Position numbers and translations under genes: made by a program. 64,000 nt of DNA from Polaromonas sp. (GTDB lineage Bacteria > Pseudomonadota > Gammaproteobacteria > Burkholderiales > Burkholderiaceae_C), in contig NZ_JAAFGZ010000012.1 of NCBI RefSeq assembly GCF_010365105.1, positions 1 to 64,000 on the forward strand, given 5' to 3'. How positions within the stretch are numbered: the stretch's first letter is position 1; every line of letters begins with the position of its first letter. Shown in pieces: positions 56,685 to 64,000 of the stretch. The notes under the pieces were generated by a model. That model did no database searches and had not been told where the DNA came from. It saw only the letters and a program-made list of their open reading frames with translations.

Positions 56685-57350
56685 TCAGCTGTTGTCCAGC
56701 AGCCTGGCGGCGTCGCTGAAATTGCCGTCGCGAGCCATGTCGGCTGAGGTTTTTCCACGGTTGTCCTTCAGGTTGCGGTCGGCGCCCTGGTCCAGAAGAA
56801 AGCGCAGGGTTTGCGTGTGGCCGTAGCCGGCCGCCCACATCAGCAGCGTCTCGTCGTTGTCCAGTCGCGCATTGACCGGTGCGCCGGCGCGCAGGAATTC
56901 CGCCAGGCACTCGCTGCAGCCCACGCCGGCGGCATAGATGGCGGCATTCTTTTTGACGCGGTCCAGCAACTCGATTTTGGCGCCGGCCGCCATGAGCTTT
57001 CGGACCACCGGTGCATTGCCTTTGAAGGCCGCGCCCATCAACGGTGTGACGCCTGAAATATTGGCCAGGTTGACATCGGCGCCGGCGCGCAGCAGCACGT
57101 CCACCAGCGCTTCATTGCCTTTGCTGGCCGCCATGTTGAGCGGCGAGTCGCCATTGCGGTCACGCGAATTGACGGCCGCTCCATCGGCAATCAGCCCCGC
57201 CACGCGTTCCGTTCGTCCTGCCTTGGCCGCCAGGACCAGTTCACCATTGATGTTGATCTTGTCCGCCCCCTGCTGGGCGAAAGCGGGCATGAGGGCTGCG
57301 CCCGACAGCAGCAAGGCCAAAAGTCCCTTTACCGGGGTAACGTTTTTCAT
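56685..57350 (-). CDS. Exported ankyrin-repeat protein
   Basis: A 221-residue protein with a signal peptide (MKNVTPVKGLLALLLSGAAL, cleavage near AFA-QQ) followed by five ankyrin repeats, e.g. NGDSPLNMAASKGNEALV, GVTPLMGAAFKGNAPVV and DETLLMWAAGYGHTQTL, so it is a periplasmic ankyrin protein. It lies between the TonB receptor and the PQQ dehydrogenase on the same strand. Ankyrin proteins sometimes partner periplasmic enzymes such as catalases; here it may help the dehydrogenase. That role is an inference from position. Confidence 0.8.
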   Translation of the reverse strand: MKNVTPVKGLLALLLSGAALMPAFAQQGADKININGELVLAAKAGRTERVAGLIADGAAVNSRDRNGDSPLNMAASKGNEALVDVLLRAGADVNLANISGVTPLMGAAFKGNAPVVRKLMAAGAKIELLDRVKKNAAIYAAGVGCSECLAEFLRAGAPVNARLDNDETLLMWAAGYGHTQTLRFLLDQGADRNLKDNRGKTSADMARDGNFSDAARLLDNS

Positions 57351-57409
57351 GACAGCTCCTGTTGGAAAGTGGTGACATTGACATGCGGGAAAGTCCAGCC
57401 CGTGACAGC

Positions 57410-59545
57410 TTAAAACAGGCTGCGAATACCGACAAACAGCCGCCGCCCCGGCGCCGCTTCGAAATAGCGGCCGTTGTTGTCATTGACGATCAGCGAGCCG
57501 GCATAGGTCTTGTCCAGCAGGTTGTCGATGCGGCCGTACAGCAGCATTTTTGCGCCGTTGAAGCGAAATTCGCGGCTCAGGCTCGCATTGAAGACGGCGT
57601 AGCCAGGCGCTGCGTCGGTGTTCAGGTCGTTGACCCAGGTTTTGCTCTCCAGGCGCGTTTCCAGACCGGCCTTGATCGATTCGGTGAGGCGGGCCTGCAC
57701 ATCGGCGAACAGGCTGTGCCGTGGGGCGCCGGGCAGGCGGTTGCCGACAGGCACCGGTCCTTGCGCGCCGGCAAAGGCCGAATCGAAGCGCGCATCGAGC
57801 AGCGTGTAGGCCAGGCGTGTGTCCACACCGCCCGTCCAGTGGGCCGACCACGACGCTTCCAGGCCGCGCCGGGTAGTCTTGTCGGCGTTCTGGAAGATGG
57901 CCCGGCCGCCGCTCGACAGCGACGACACGATTTCGTCCTTGCTTCTGGCCTCGAACAGCGCGGCGTCAAAACTGTGCGGGCCGCTGCGCAGCTTGACGCC
58001 GATTTCGCCCTGCGTGCTTTTGGAGGCTTTCAGCGCAAAGTTCGGCCCCGGCGCACCGCCCGGGCGGTAGGCGCTTTCGGCCAGCGTCGGGGTTTCGAAT
58101 CCGGTGCCCAGGTTGGCATACACATTGAGCGTTTCGGCGGCATGCCAGACCAGACCGATGACCGGGCTGGTGTTGCGGTATTCCACGCTGCCGCTGGTGC
58201 TGCTGCCCGCCGGGTTGAAGCGGTCATCGACACTGAATTTCACCCGGCTGGCACGCACGCCGGCAATCGCCTGCCAGTCGGGCGAGAACGTCCAGTCGAT
58301 CTGGCCGAACACATCGTTGTTGCGCGCCGTGTCGTCTTCGTTACGGCGGAGCAGCCCGTTGTTGCCGGCGATGTTGTCGAATCCCTTGCGGGTTTCGCGC
58401 AACTGGTCGGCCTCGACGCCCACGGTCCAGCGCACCGGCAACTGGTTGACCTGCATCGCATGCGTCCAGCTGGCGCCGACGCCGCCATAGCTGCGGTCCA
58501 GGTTCACCACGCCATTGGTCTGGAAGGCCAGTTTCTGGTCCACCTGGCGCGTGCCGCCATAAAGGCGCGCATTGAGCGTGTCGCTGGCGGTCAGCTTGTG
58601 CTCGACCACCACCCCGGCCTGGTTTTGCTCGATGGTCTTGCGGGTGTTGAATGTGATGGCGCCCGGCACCACCTGGCGCGGGTTCTGCTGGAACTGCGAA
58701 CGGGTCAGCCCGAGCGGGTCTTCGGCCAGCGGCTGGCGGAACAGGTTGACGATGCCGGTAATCGTGGTGTCGGCCGACGGCCTGGCGACGACCTTGGCAT
58801 TGAGCTGCTCGCGCCGGGCCGCGCTGTGGTCGCGAAAACCGTCTGTCGAATAGCGCGACACATCCAGCAGCCCGCCCAGCGTTTCGCTGCCGCCCGCAAT
58901 GCCGGCGGCGATGTGGCGCTGGCCGTCGGAACCCGCACCGGCGGACAGGCTGTATTCAGGCTTGTCAGGCGTGATTGGCGGGTTTTTGCTGAACACCTGG
59001 AGCACGCCGCCGGCCGCATTGCCGTAGAGCTGGGCCAGCGGGCCGCGAAGCAGCTCGATGCGCCTGGCCGAACTCAGGCTGGCGGTGGCGGCCTGGCCCT
59101 GGCCGTCGGGCATGGTTGCCGGAATGCCGTCGATCAGGATGCGCACGCCGCGCACGCCAAAGGTCGAGCGCGTGCCAAAACCGCGTACCGACAGCTGCAA
59201 ATCCTGCGCAAAGTTCTGCCGGTCGCGGATCTGCAAACCTGGCACGCTGCCCATCAGCTCGGACAGGTTGACCAGCGGGGAGGCGGTGCGAAACGGATCG
59301 ACCTGCACCGCATCGATGGCGCCGGGCGCGTCAAAGCGCCGCTGCTCGGCCCGGCTGGCGCTGACGACGACTTCCTGCAGGGCATTGTTTTGCGTGCCTG
59401 TGGCGTCCTGCGCCTGGCTGAATGCCGCCCCGGCAGCCAGGGTCAGCGCGGCGACGCAGGCTTGTGCGATGCGGTGCGGTGCCAGGCTGGAAAAGCGGCA
59501 GTCGCAGCCGCCGGGTGTACAGATTTGGAGCATGGTGTTGTGCAT
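57410..59545 (-). CDS. TonB-dependent outer-membrane receptor
   Basis: A 711-residue receptor. The start at 59545 (MHNTMLQICTPGG, AGGAA upstream) gives a signal region ending near AFSQAQ. A TonB box-like LQEVVVSASRAEQ follows, then a plug domain (about 60-180, with VRGFGTRSTFGVRGVRILIDGIPA) and a 22-strand barrel ending in a Phe-terminated strand (RRLFVGIRSLF). The frame is open to 60085, but those 180 residues overlap murJ and are not used. The ligand is unknown; its place beside a PQQ dehydrogenase hints at a metal chelate or substrate. Confidence 0.88.
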   Translation of the reverse strand: MHNTMLQICTPGGCDCRFSSLAPHRIAQACVAALTLAAGAAFSQAQDATGTQNNALQEVVVSASRAEQRRFDAPGAIDAVQVDPFRTASPLVNLSELMGSVPGLQIRDRQNFAQDLQLSVRGFGTRSTFGVRGVRILIDGIPATMPDGQGQAATASLSSARRIELLRGPLAQLYGNAAGGVLQVFSKNPPITPDKPEYSLSAGAGSDGQRHIAAGIAGGSETLGGLLDVSRYSTDGFRDHSAARREQLNAKVVARPSADTTITGIVNLFRQPLAEDPLGLTRSQFQQNPRQVVPGAITFNTRKTIEQNQAGVVVEHKLTASDTLNARLYGGTRQVDQKLAFQTNGVVNLDRSYGGVGASWTHAMQVNQLPVRWTVGVEADQLRETRKGFDNIAGNNGLLRRNEDDTARNNDVFGQIDWTFSPDWQAIAGVRASRVKFSVDDRFNPAGSSTSGSVEYRNTSPVIGLVWHAAETLNVYANLGTGFETPTLAESAYRPGGAPGPNFALKASKSTQGEIGVKLRSGPHSFDAALFEARSKDEIVSSLSSGGRAIFQNADKTTRRGLEASWSAHWTGGVDTRLAYTLLDARFDSAFAGAQGPVPVGNRLPGAPRHSLFADVQARLTESIKAGLETRLESKTWVNDLNTDAAPGYAVFNASLSREFRFNGAKMLLYGRIDNLLDKTYAGSLIVNDNNGRYFEAAPGRRLFVGIRSLF

Positions 59546-59747
59546 TTCCTGAACGTTGTGCCACAGGTGGCATGAAGCGGCAATACCCATTTTGATCTCT
59601 GGCACTCCGTGGCGGGGATGCACAAGCTTGAATACAAGGCGCAAAAAGAGGGTTGCATCCAAAACAGCACAAGCCATGCCATCGCCTTCGGCCGCCATGG
59701 CGAAGGCGGTGCGCGGCAGGCGTTCTGCCAGCGCATAAACTCCTGCG

Positions 59748-61313
59748 GTGTCACTTTTCAAATCCGCCTCCACCGTCTCCCTGTTCACCTTGCTGTCCCG
59801 CATCACCGGCCTGGTGCGCGAACTGCTGATTGCCTCGTCGTTTGGCGCCAGCGCCATGACCGATGCCTTCAATGTGGCTTTTCGCATTCCCAACCTGTTT
59901 CGCCGCCTGTTTGCCGAAGGCGCGTTCAGCCAGGCCTTCGTGCCGGTGTTGGCGGCGAACAAGGCGAAGCATGGCGAAGCCGCCACCAAGCTGCTCATCG
60001 ACCGCGTCGCCACGCTGCTGTTCTGGGTGCTGCTGCTGACCTGCGTGATCGGCGTGGCGGCCGCGCCGTTGCTGGTCTGGGCCATGGCCAGCGGCTTGCA
60101 GCAGGATCCGCGCGGCTACGACGCCGCTGTGTTCATGACGCGCTGGATGTTCCCGTACATCGCCTTCATGTCGCTGGTGGCACTGTCGTCAGGTGTGCTC
60201 AATACCTGGCGGCGCTTTGCTGTGCCGGCCGCCACGCCGGTGCTGCTCAATGTGTCGATGATCGGCGCGGCCTGGCTGGGCGCACCCTGGTTCAGGTCGA
60301 TGGGGATCGAGCCGGTGTATGCGCTGGGCGTGGGCGTGATGCTGGGCGGCGTTCTGCAGCTGGGCGTGCAGGTGCCGGCGCTGCTCAGGCTGGGCCTGCT
60401 GCCAAGAATCGGCTTCAGTGTGTCGGCGTTGCGGGCGGCATGGGCCGAGCCCGGGAGCAAGAACATTGCCAAGCTGATGGTGCCGGCCCTGCTGGGCGTG
60501 AGCGTGGCGCAAATCTCGCTGCTCATCAACACCCAGATCGCTTCGCATCTGGCGCCCGGCAGCGTCAGCTGGCTCACCTATGCCGACCGATTGATGGAAT
60601 TCCCGACCGCCATGCTGGGCGTGGCCATCGGCGTCGTGCTGACGCCGCAACTGGCGGCGGCCAAGGGCGAAGGCGACGCCGCCAAATACTCGGCCATGCT
60701 CGACTGGGGCCTGCGCATCGTCGTGCTGCTGGCCGTGCCCTGCGCGGTGGCGCTGCTGACGTTTTCGGAGCCGCTGGTGGCCACGCTGTATCACTACGGC
60801 GCGTTCACCGACCGTGACGTGCAGCAGACCACCACCGCGCTGATGGGCTACGGCGCCGGCTTGCTCGGGCTGGTGGCCATCAAGGTGCTGGCACCGGGTT
60901 TTTATGCCAGCCAGAACATCAAGACGCCTGTGAAAATCGCCGTGGTCGTGCTGGTGATCACGCAGTTGCTCAACCTGGCGCTGGTGCCGTACTTCCAGCA
61001 TGCCGGGCTGGCGCTGGCGATTGGCATCGGCGCGTTGATCAATGCGCTGTCGCTGCTGGTCGGGCTGATCAAGCGCGGCAGCTACACGCCAGCGCCGGGC
61101 TGGGTGCTGTTTGGCCTGCAGGTTTTTTCGGCCAGTGCGCTGCTGGCGGTGTTTTTGCTCTGGGCCGCCGATGGCGTGAACTGGATTGGCCTGAAGCACC
61201 AGTATTTTCAGCGAATCGGGCTGCTTGCGCTTGTCCTTCTTGCGTCTGCTGCTATATATTTCATAGTTCTCCGGGTGTCCGGCCTGAAGCTGCGCAAGTT
61301 GCTCAAACGCTGA
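59748..61313 (+). CDS. murJ: Lipid II flippase
   Basis: A 521-residue inner-membrane protein of the MATE-like MOP family that flips lipid II for peptidoglycan synthesis. About 14 membrane helices are visible. The start MSLFKSASTVSLFTLLSRITGLVRELLIASSFGAS is typical, with the Arg pair of RxxR motifs in helices 1-2 (SRITGLVRE). A short stretch near the C-terminus (61236-61275) is AT-richer and resembles the dispersed repeat. It is on the plus strand, divergent from the TonB receptor. Confidence 0.96.
   Translation: MSLFKSASTVSLFTLLSRITGLVRELLIASSFGASAMTDAFNVAFRIPNLFRRLFAEGAFSQAFVPVLAANKAKHGEAATKLLIDRVATLLFWVLLLTCVIGVAAAPLLVWAMASGLQQDPRGYDAAVFMTRWMFPYIAFMSLVALSSGVLNTWRRFAVPAATPVLLNVSMIGAAWLGAPWFRSMGIEPVYALGVGVMLGGVLQLGVQVPALLRLGLLPRIGFSVSALRAAWAEPGSKNIAKLMVPALLGVSVAQISLLINTQIASHLAPGSVSWLTYADRLMEFPTAMLGVAIGVVLTPQLAAAKGEGDAAKYSAMLDWGLRIVVLLAVPCAVALLTFSEPLVATLYHYGAFTDRDVQQTTTALMGYGAGLLGLVAIKVLAPGFYASQNIKTPVKIAVVVLVITQLLNLALVPYFQHAGLALAIGIGALINALSLLVGLIKRGSYTPAPGWVLFGLQVFSASALLAVFLLWAADGVNWIGLKHQYFQRIGLLALVLLASAAIYFIVLRVSGLKLRKLLKR
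61236..61275 (-). repeat. Possible dispersed repeat inside murJ (3' end)
   Basis: TTGCGTCTGCTGCTATATAT then TTCATAGTTC, the reverse orientation of the dispersed repeat with a decayed palindrome, read in frame as ASAAIYFIVL within the last helix. Confidence 0.35.
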
Positions 61314-61406
61314 CGCGGCCTGTAGATGGGTTCGCGCTTGACGCACCGCAAGCAGCGGTATATTTACCGATACACATTAGGGTTCGGTTTGTGAGAAAGT
61401 AGCGCC

Positions 61407-62258
61407 ATGCCATTAAATTTTGCCGTCCCGTCGCCGCTTCAATACTTTTCCAGTCTGGTGCAAAGCGATGCGCATTTCCCCTTGCTGGAAGCTGCCGTCA
61501 GCCTGGCGCAGGACGAATACCCCGACCTGGACGTCGAGCAGGTGCTGGGCGATGTGGACCAGCTGCTGGCCCGCCTCAAGCGCCGCCTGCCCGGCGACGC
61601 CCCCGAACTGCAGCGCCTGCGCGCGCTGAACCAGTTCTTTTTTCGCGACCTGGGCTTTGGCGGCAACATCAACGACTACTACGACCCCGACAACAGCTAC
61701 CTGAACACGGTGCTGCGCACACGCCGCGGTATCCCGATCACCCTGGCCGTGCTGTGGCTCGAACTGGCCGTCGGCCTGGGCCTGAATGCGCGCGGCGTGG
61801 CCTTTCCGGGGCATTTCATGGTCAAGGTCAACCTGCCCAAGGGCCAGGTGGTGATCGACCCGTTCAACGGCCAGTCGCTCAGCCGCGAGGAACTGGCCGA
61901 GCGGCTGGAGCCTTTCCGGCAGCGCAGCCCCGTCAGCGAGGAATTCGAAGTGCCGATGGGGTTGTACCTGCAGTCGGCGCCGCCGCGCGAGATCATCGCC
62001 CGCATGCTGCGCAACCTCCAGGACATCCACAAGACCCAGGAAGACTGGCCGCGCCTGATTGCCGTGCAGGACCGGCTCATCGTGCTGCAGCCCGACGCCT
62101 GGACCGAATACCGCGACCGGGGCCTGGCCTGGGCGGCGCAGGGCGACGTGGGTTCAGCGGTGGCCGACCTGGAAATTTACCTGGCGCATGCCGATGATGC
62201 GCTGGACACCGACGCGATTGCCGCGCGCGTCAGCCAGCTGCGCCGCGCTGGTGACTGA
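61407..62258 (+). CDS. SirB1-type transglutaminase-like/TPR protein
   Basis: A 283-residue protein of the SirB1 family: an N-terminal transglutaminase-like domain (about 40-190; GNINDYYDPDNSYLNTVL, then RRGIPITLAVLWLELAVGLGL and GVAFPGHFMVKV) and C-terminal TPR-like helices (about 200-275). Members occur near murJ or prmC in many proteobacteria; the catalytic Cys of true transglutaminases is absent, and the function is unknown. It follows murJ by about 90 bases on the same strand. Confidence 0.85.
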   Translation: MPLNFAVPSPLQYFSSLVQSDAHFPLLEAAVSLAQDEYPDLDVEQVLGDVDQLLARLKRRLPGDAPELQRLRALNQFFFRDLGFGGNINDYYDPDNSYLNTVLRTRRGIPITLAVLWLELAVGLGLNARGVAFPGHFMVKVNLPKGQVVIDPFNGQSLSREELAERLEPFRQRSPVSEEFEVPMGLYLQSAPPREIIARMLRNLQDIHKTQEDWPRLIAVQDRLIVLQPDAWTEYRDRGLAWAAQGDVGSAVADLEIYLAHADDALDTDAIAARVSQLRRAGD

Positions 62259-62326
62259 AATTCAGACCAAAAATGCCTTTTCCGCAGGCGGGCAGGGCGC
62301 TGGCAGCTATCCTTAAAGGAGCGCCA

Positions 62327-63544
62327 TCATGGCGTCAGGCCGCGCCAGCGCCACAGCAGCGCCAGCGCAGCCAGGCTGAACAATGCGCCTGCCGCAAACG
62401 TGGCCGGTGCGCCCATCTGGTCCCACAGCACGCCCGCCACGGTGCTGGCCAGCAGCATCGCCAGCCCGCTCATCAGATTGAAAAAACCAAAGGCCGTGCC
62501 GCGCAGGTCGGGCGGCGCTGTATCGGCCACCATGGTGGCCAGCAAGCCCTGGGTCATCGCCATGTGCAGGCCCCACAGCACGATGCCGGCCGCGATCCAG
62601 GCCAGGCTGCTGCCCGACGCCAGCACCGCATCAGCGGCGATCAGTACGCCCAGGCCCCAGGCCAGCAGCGCGCGGTGGCTGACAGCGTCCGACAGCTTGC
62701 CAAAGGGATAAGCGCCCACGGCATAGACGATGTTCATGCCGATCAACACCAGCGGCGTGTACGCCACCGGCAGGCCGCCCTGCAGTGCGCGCAGCAGTAA
62801 AAACGCCTCGCTGAAACGCGCCAGCGTGAACACCGCGCCAATGACGACCACGCGCCAGTAAGGCGCACTCAGGCGGCGCAAGTTGGCCTGGCTGATCGGG
62901 TTGACACGCGGCGCTTCGTTCGGCAAGCGGACGCGCTCCGGCTCCTGCACGCCGAACAGCAGCAGCGCCACGGCCAGGAAGCCCGGCACCATCGCCACCC
63001 AGAAAACCGCGCGGAAGTCATTTGCCCAGAGCAGCATCAGGCCCATGGCGATCAGCGGGCCGACGAAGGCGCCCACGGTATCAAGCGACTGGCGCAGGCC
63101 GAACGCCGCGCCGCGCATGCCGGGCGGCGCCAGGTCGGCCACAAGCGCATCGCGCGGCGCGCCGCGAATGCCCTTGCCCACGCGGTCAATCAGCCGGGCA
63201 GCGAGCACCAGGCCGGTCGTGGATGCCAGTGCAAACAGCGGTTTGGACGCCGCGCCCAGTCCGTAGCCCAGCACCGCCAGCGGCTTGCGCTTGCCCCAAT
63301 AGTCGCTGAGCACGCCCGAGAACACCTTGACGATGAGTGCCGTGGCTTCTGCCGCGCCTTCGATCAGCCCGACAGCCCACATGCTGGTTCCCAGCACCGT
63401 GACCATGAATACCGGCAGCAGGCTGTGGATCATCTCGGAAGAAATGTCCATCAAGAGGCTGACAAAGCCCAGCGCCCAGATGGCGGCTGGCAGGCGCCGC
63501 GAACCGGTGTGGGCGGTGACGGGCCGGTCGGGGCAATCAGGCAT
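62327..63544 (-). CDS. Major facilitator superfamily transporter
   Basis: A 405-residue protein with 12 predicted membrane helices. The MFS motif is in GVLSDYWGKRKPLAVLGYGLGA (loop 2-3), and the second half starts after the central loop near FGVQEPERVRLPNEAPRV. No specific substrate signature is seen; the loop sequence and length fit the fosmidomycin-resistance / multidrug-efflux part of the superfamily only loosely. It lies alone between the SirB1 gene and purM. Confidence 0.85.
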   Translation of the reverse strand: MPDCPDRPVTAHTGSRRLPAAIWALGFVSLLMDISSEMIHSLLPVFMVTVLGTSMWAVGLIEGAAEATALIVKVFSGVLSDYWGKRKPLAVLGYGLGAASKPLFALASTTGLVLAARLIDRVGKGIRGAPRDALVADLAPPGMRGAAFGLRQSLDTVGAFVGPLIAMGLMLLWANDFRAVFWVAMVPGFLAVALLLFGVQEPERVRLPNEAPRVNPISQANLRRLSAPYWRVVVIGAVFTLARFSEAFLLLRALQGGLPVAYTPLVLIGMNIVYAVGAYPFGKLSDAVSHRALLAWGLGVLIAADAVLASGSSLAWIAAGIVLWGLHMAMTQGLLATMVADTAPPDLRGTAFGFFNLMSGLAMLLASTVAGVLWDQMGAPATFAAGALFSLAALALLWRWRGLTP

Positions 63545-63594
63545 GTGCTTTGCCGTGACGGGCGGGTTTTGAAGTGCGTCGGACTTGAGGGTTT

Positions 63595-64000
63595 TTAGCG
63601 CACCATCACGGCGGCGCCGTCGCCGATGGATGCAATCACACCAATCTCATAAACCGTCTCTCCCGCCTCGCGCAGCATGGCGGCGCAATCCGCAGCACTG
63701 GCCGCGTCAATCACCACGACCATGCCGATGCCGTTGTTGAAGGTGCGGTTCATCTCGATGTCGTCGATGCCGGCGGTTTTTTGCAGCCAGGCAAACAGTT
63801 CGGTCTGTGGCCAGCTGCCCTGGGTCAGGTGCGCCGCCATGCCTGCGGGCAGCACGCGCGGAATGTTCTCCAGCAAGCCGCCGCCGGTGATGTGCGCCAG
63901 TGCCTTGATCGGGTGGGCGGCCAGCGCAGCCAGCACATTCTTGACATACAGGCGGGTCGGCTGCATCAGCGTCTCTTTGAACGGCTTGCCGTCCAGCGTG
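63595..64000 (-). CDS. purM: Phosphoribosylformylglycinamidine cyclo-ligase, C-terminal part
   Basis: The last 134 or so residues of PurM (AIR synthetase), which closes the imidazole ring in purine synthesis. The frame continues past the right edge: the codons before ATG 63966 read TLDGKPFKETL and are in frame. The C-terminal family motif GGGLLENIPRVLP is present, along with the NRTFNNGIGMVVV region. It ends 50 bases from the MFS gene on the same strand. Confidence 0.93.
   Translation of the reverse strand, partial: TLDGKPFKETLMQPTRLYVKNVLAALAAHPIKALAHITGGGLLENIPRVLPAGMAAHLTQGSWPQTELFAWLQKTAGIDDIEMNRTFNNGIGMVVVIDAASAADCAAMLREAGETVYEIGVIASIGDGAAVMVR

Noticed and set aside
59546..60085. 180-residue N-terminal extension of the TonB receptor
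   Set aside because: It overlaps murJ antisense and lacks a signal peptide; the start at 59545 restores one.

Overview
The window looks like a chromosome segment of a betaproteobacterium of the Comamonadaceae, most like Polaromonas. That placement is an inference from protein character, gene order and a dispersed repeat type I associate with the family; no database search was run. It has two very different parts.

Positions 1-9835 are the cassette array of a chromosomal integron. About 21 short cassettes all read on the minus strand and are separated by attC sites of 56-60 bp, most with well-kept outer core sites and an imperfect palindrome between them. The integrase gene intI (9836-10909, plus strand) is divergent from the array, with attI between them (9704-9835). 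The cassettes carry mostly unrecognised small proteins. Several stand out: a zinc-ribbon DUF4145 protein cut off by the end of an IS21-like element at the left edge; a HEPN-like protein; a LprI-like gene broken by one in-frame stop; a 75-residue protein with three copies of an 11-residue motif; and eight mini-cassettes of two recurring families. Some attC sites have collapsed or lost a core, so neighbouring cassettes appear locked together.

From 10915 the DNA is GC-rich core chromosome. Minus strand, 10915-24255: accD, trpA, trpB, trpF, truA, fimV, asd, leuB, leuD, an entericidin-like lipoprotein, leuC and a LysR regulator (fatty-acid, tryptophan and leucine synthesis, and pilus/polar function). 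From 24517 to 41669 lies a TCA-cycle block: gltA, sdhE, sdhB, sdhA, sdhD, sdhC, a GntR regulator, mdh, a CitE-like lyase, a small exported protein, acnB, a flavin-type stress protein, trhP and acnA.

Then follow a FAD monooxygenase, an Fe(II)/2OG-type oxygenase, the kynurenine operon kynB-kynU-kynA, a short-chain dehydrogenase, the ferrous-iron operon feoA-feoB plus a Cys-rich membrane protein behind a Fur box, argD-argF, a DUF3579 gene and rpsT. Between rpsT and murJ sits a periplasmic oxidation cluster: TonB receptor, ankyrin protein, PQQ dehydrogenase and di-heme cytochrome c. The window ends with murJ, a SirB1-type protein, an MFS transporter and the C-terminal part of purM.
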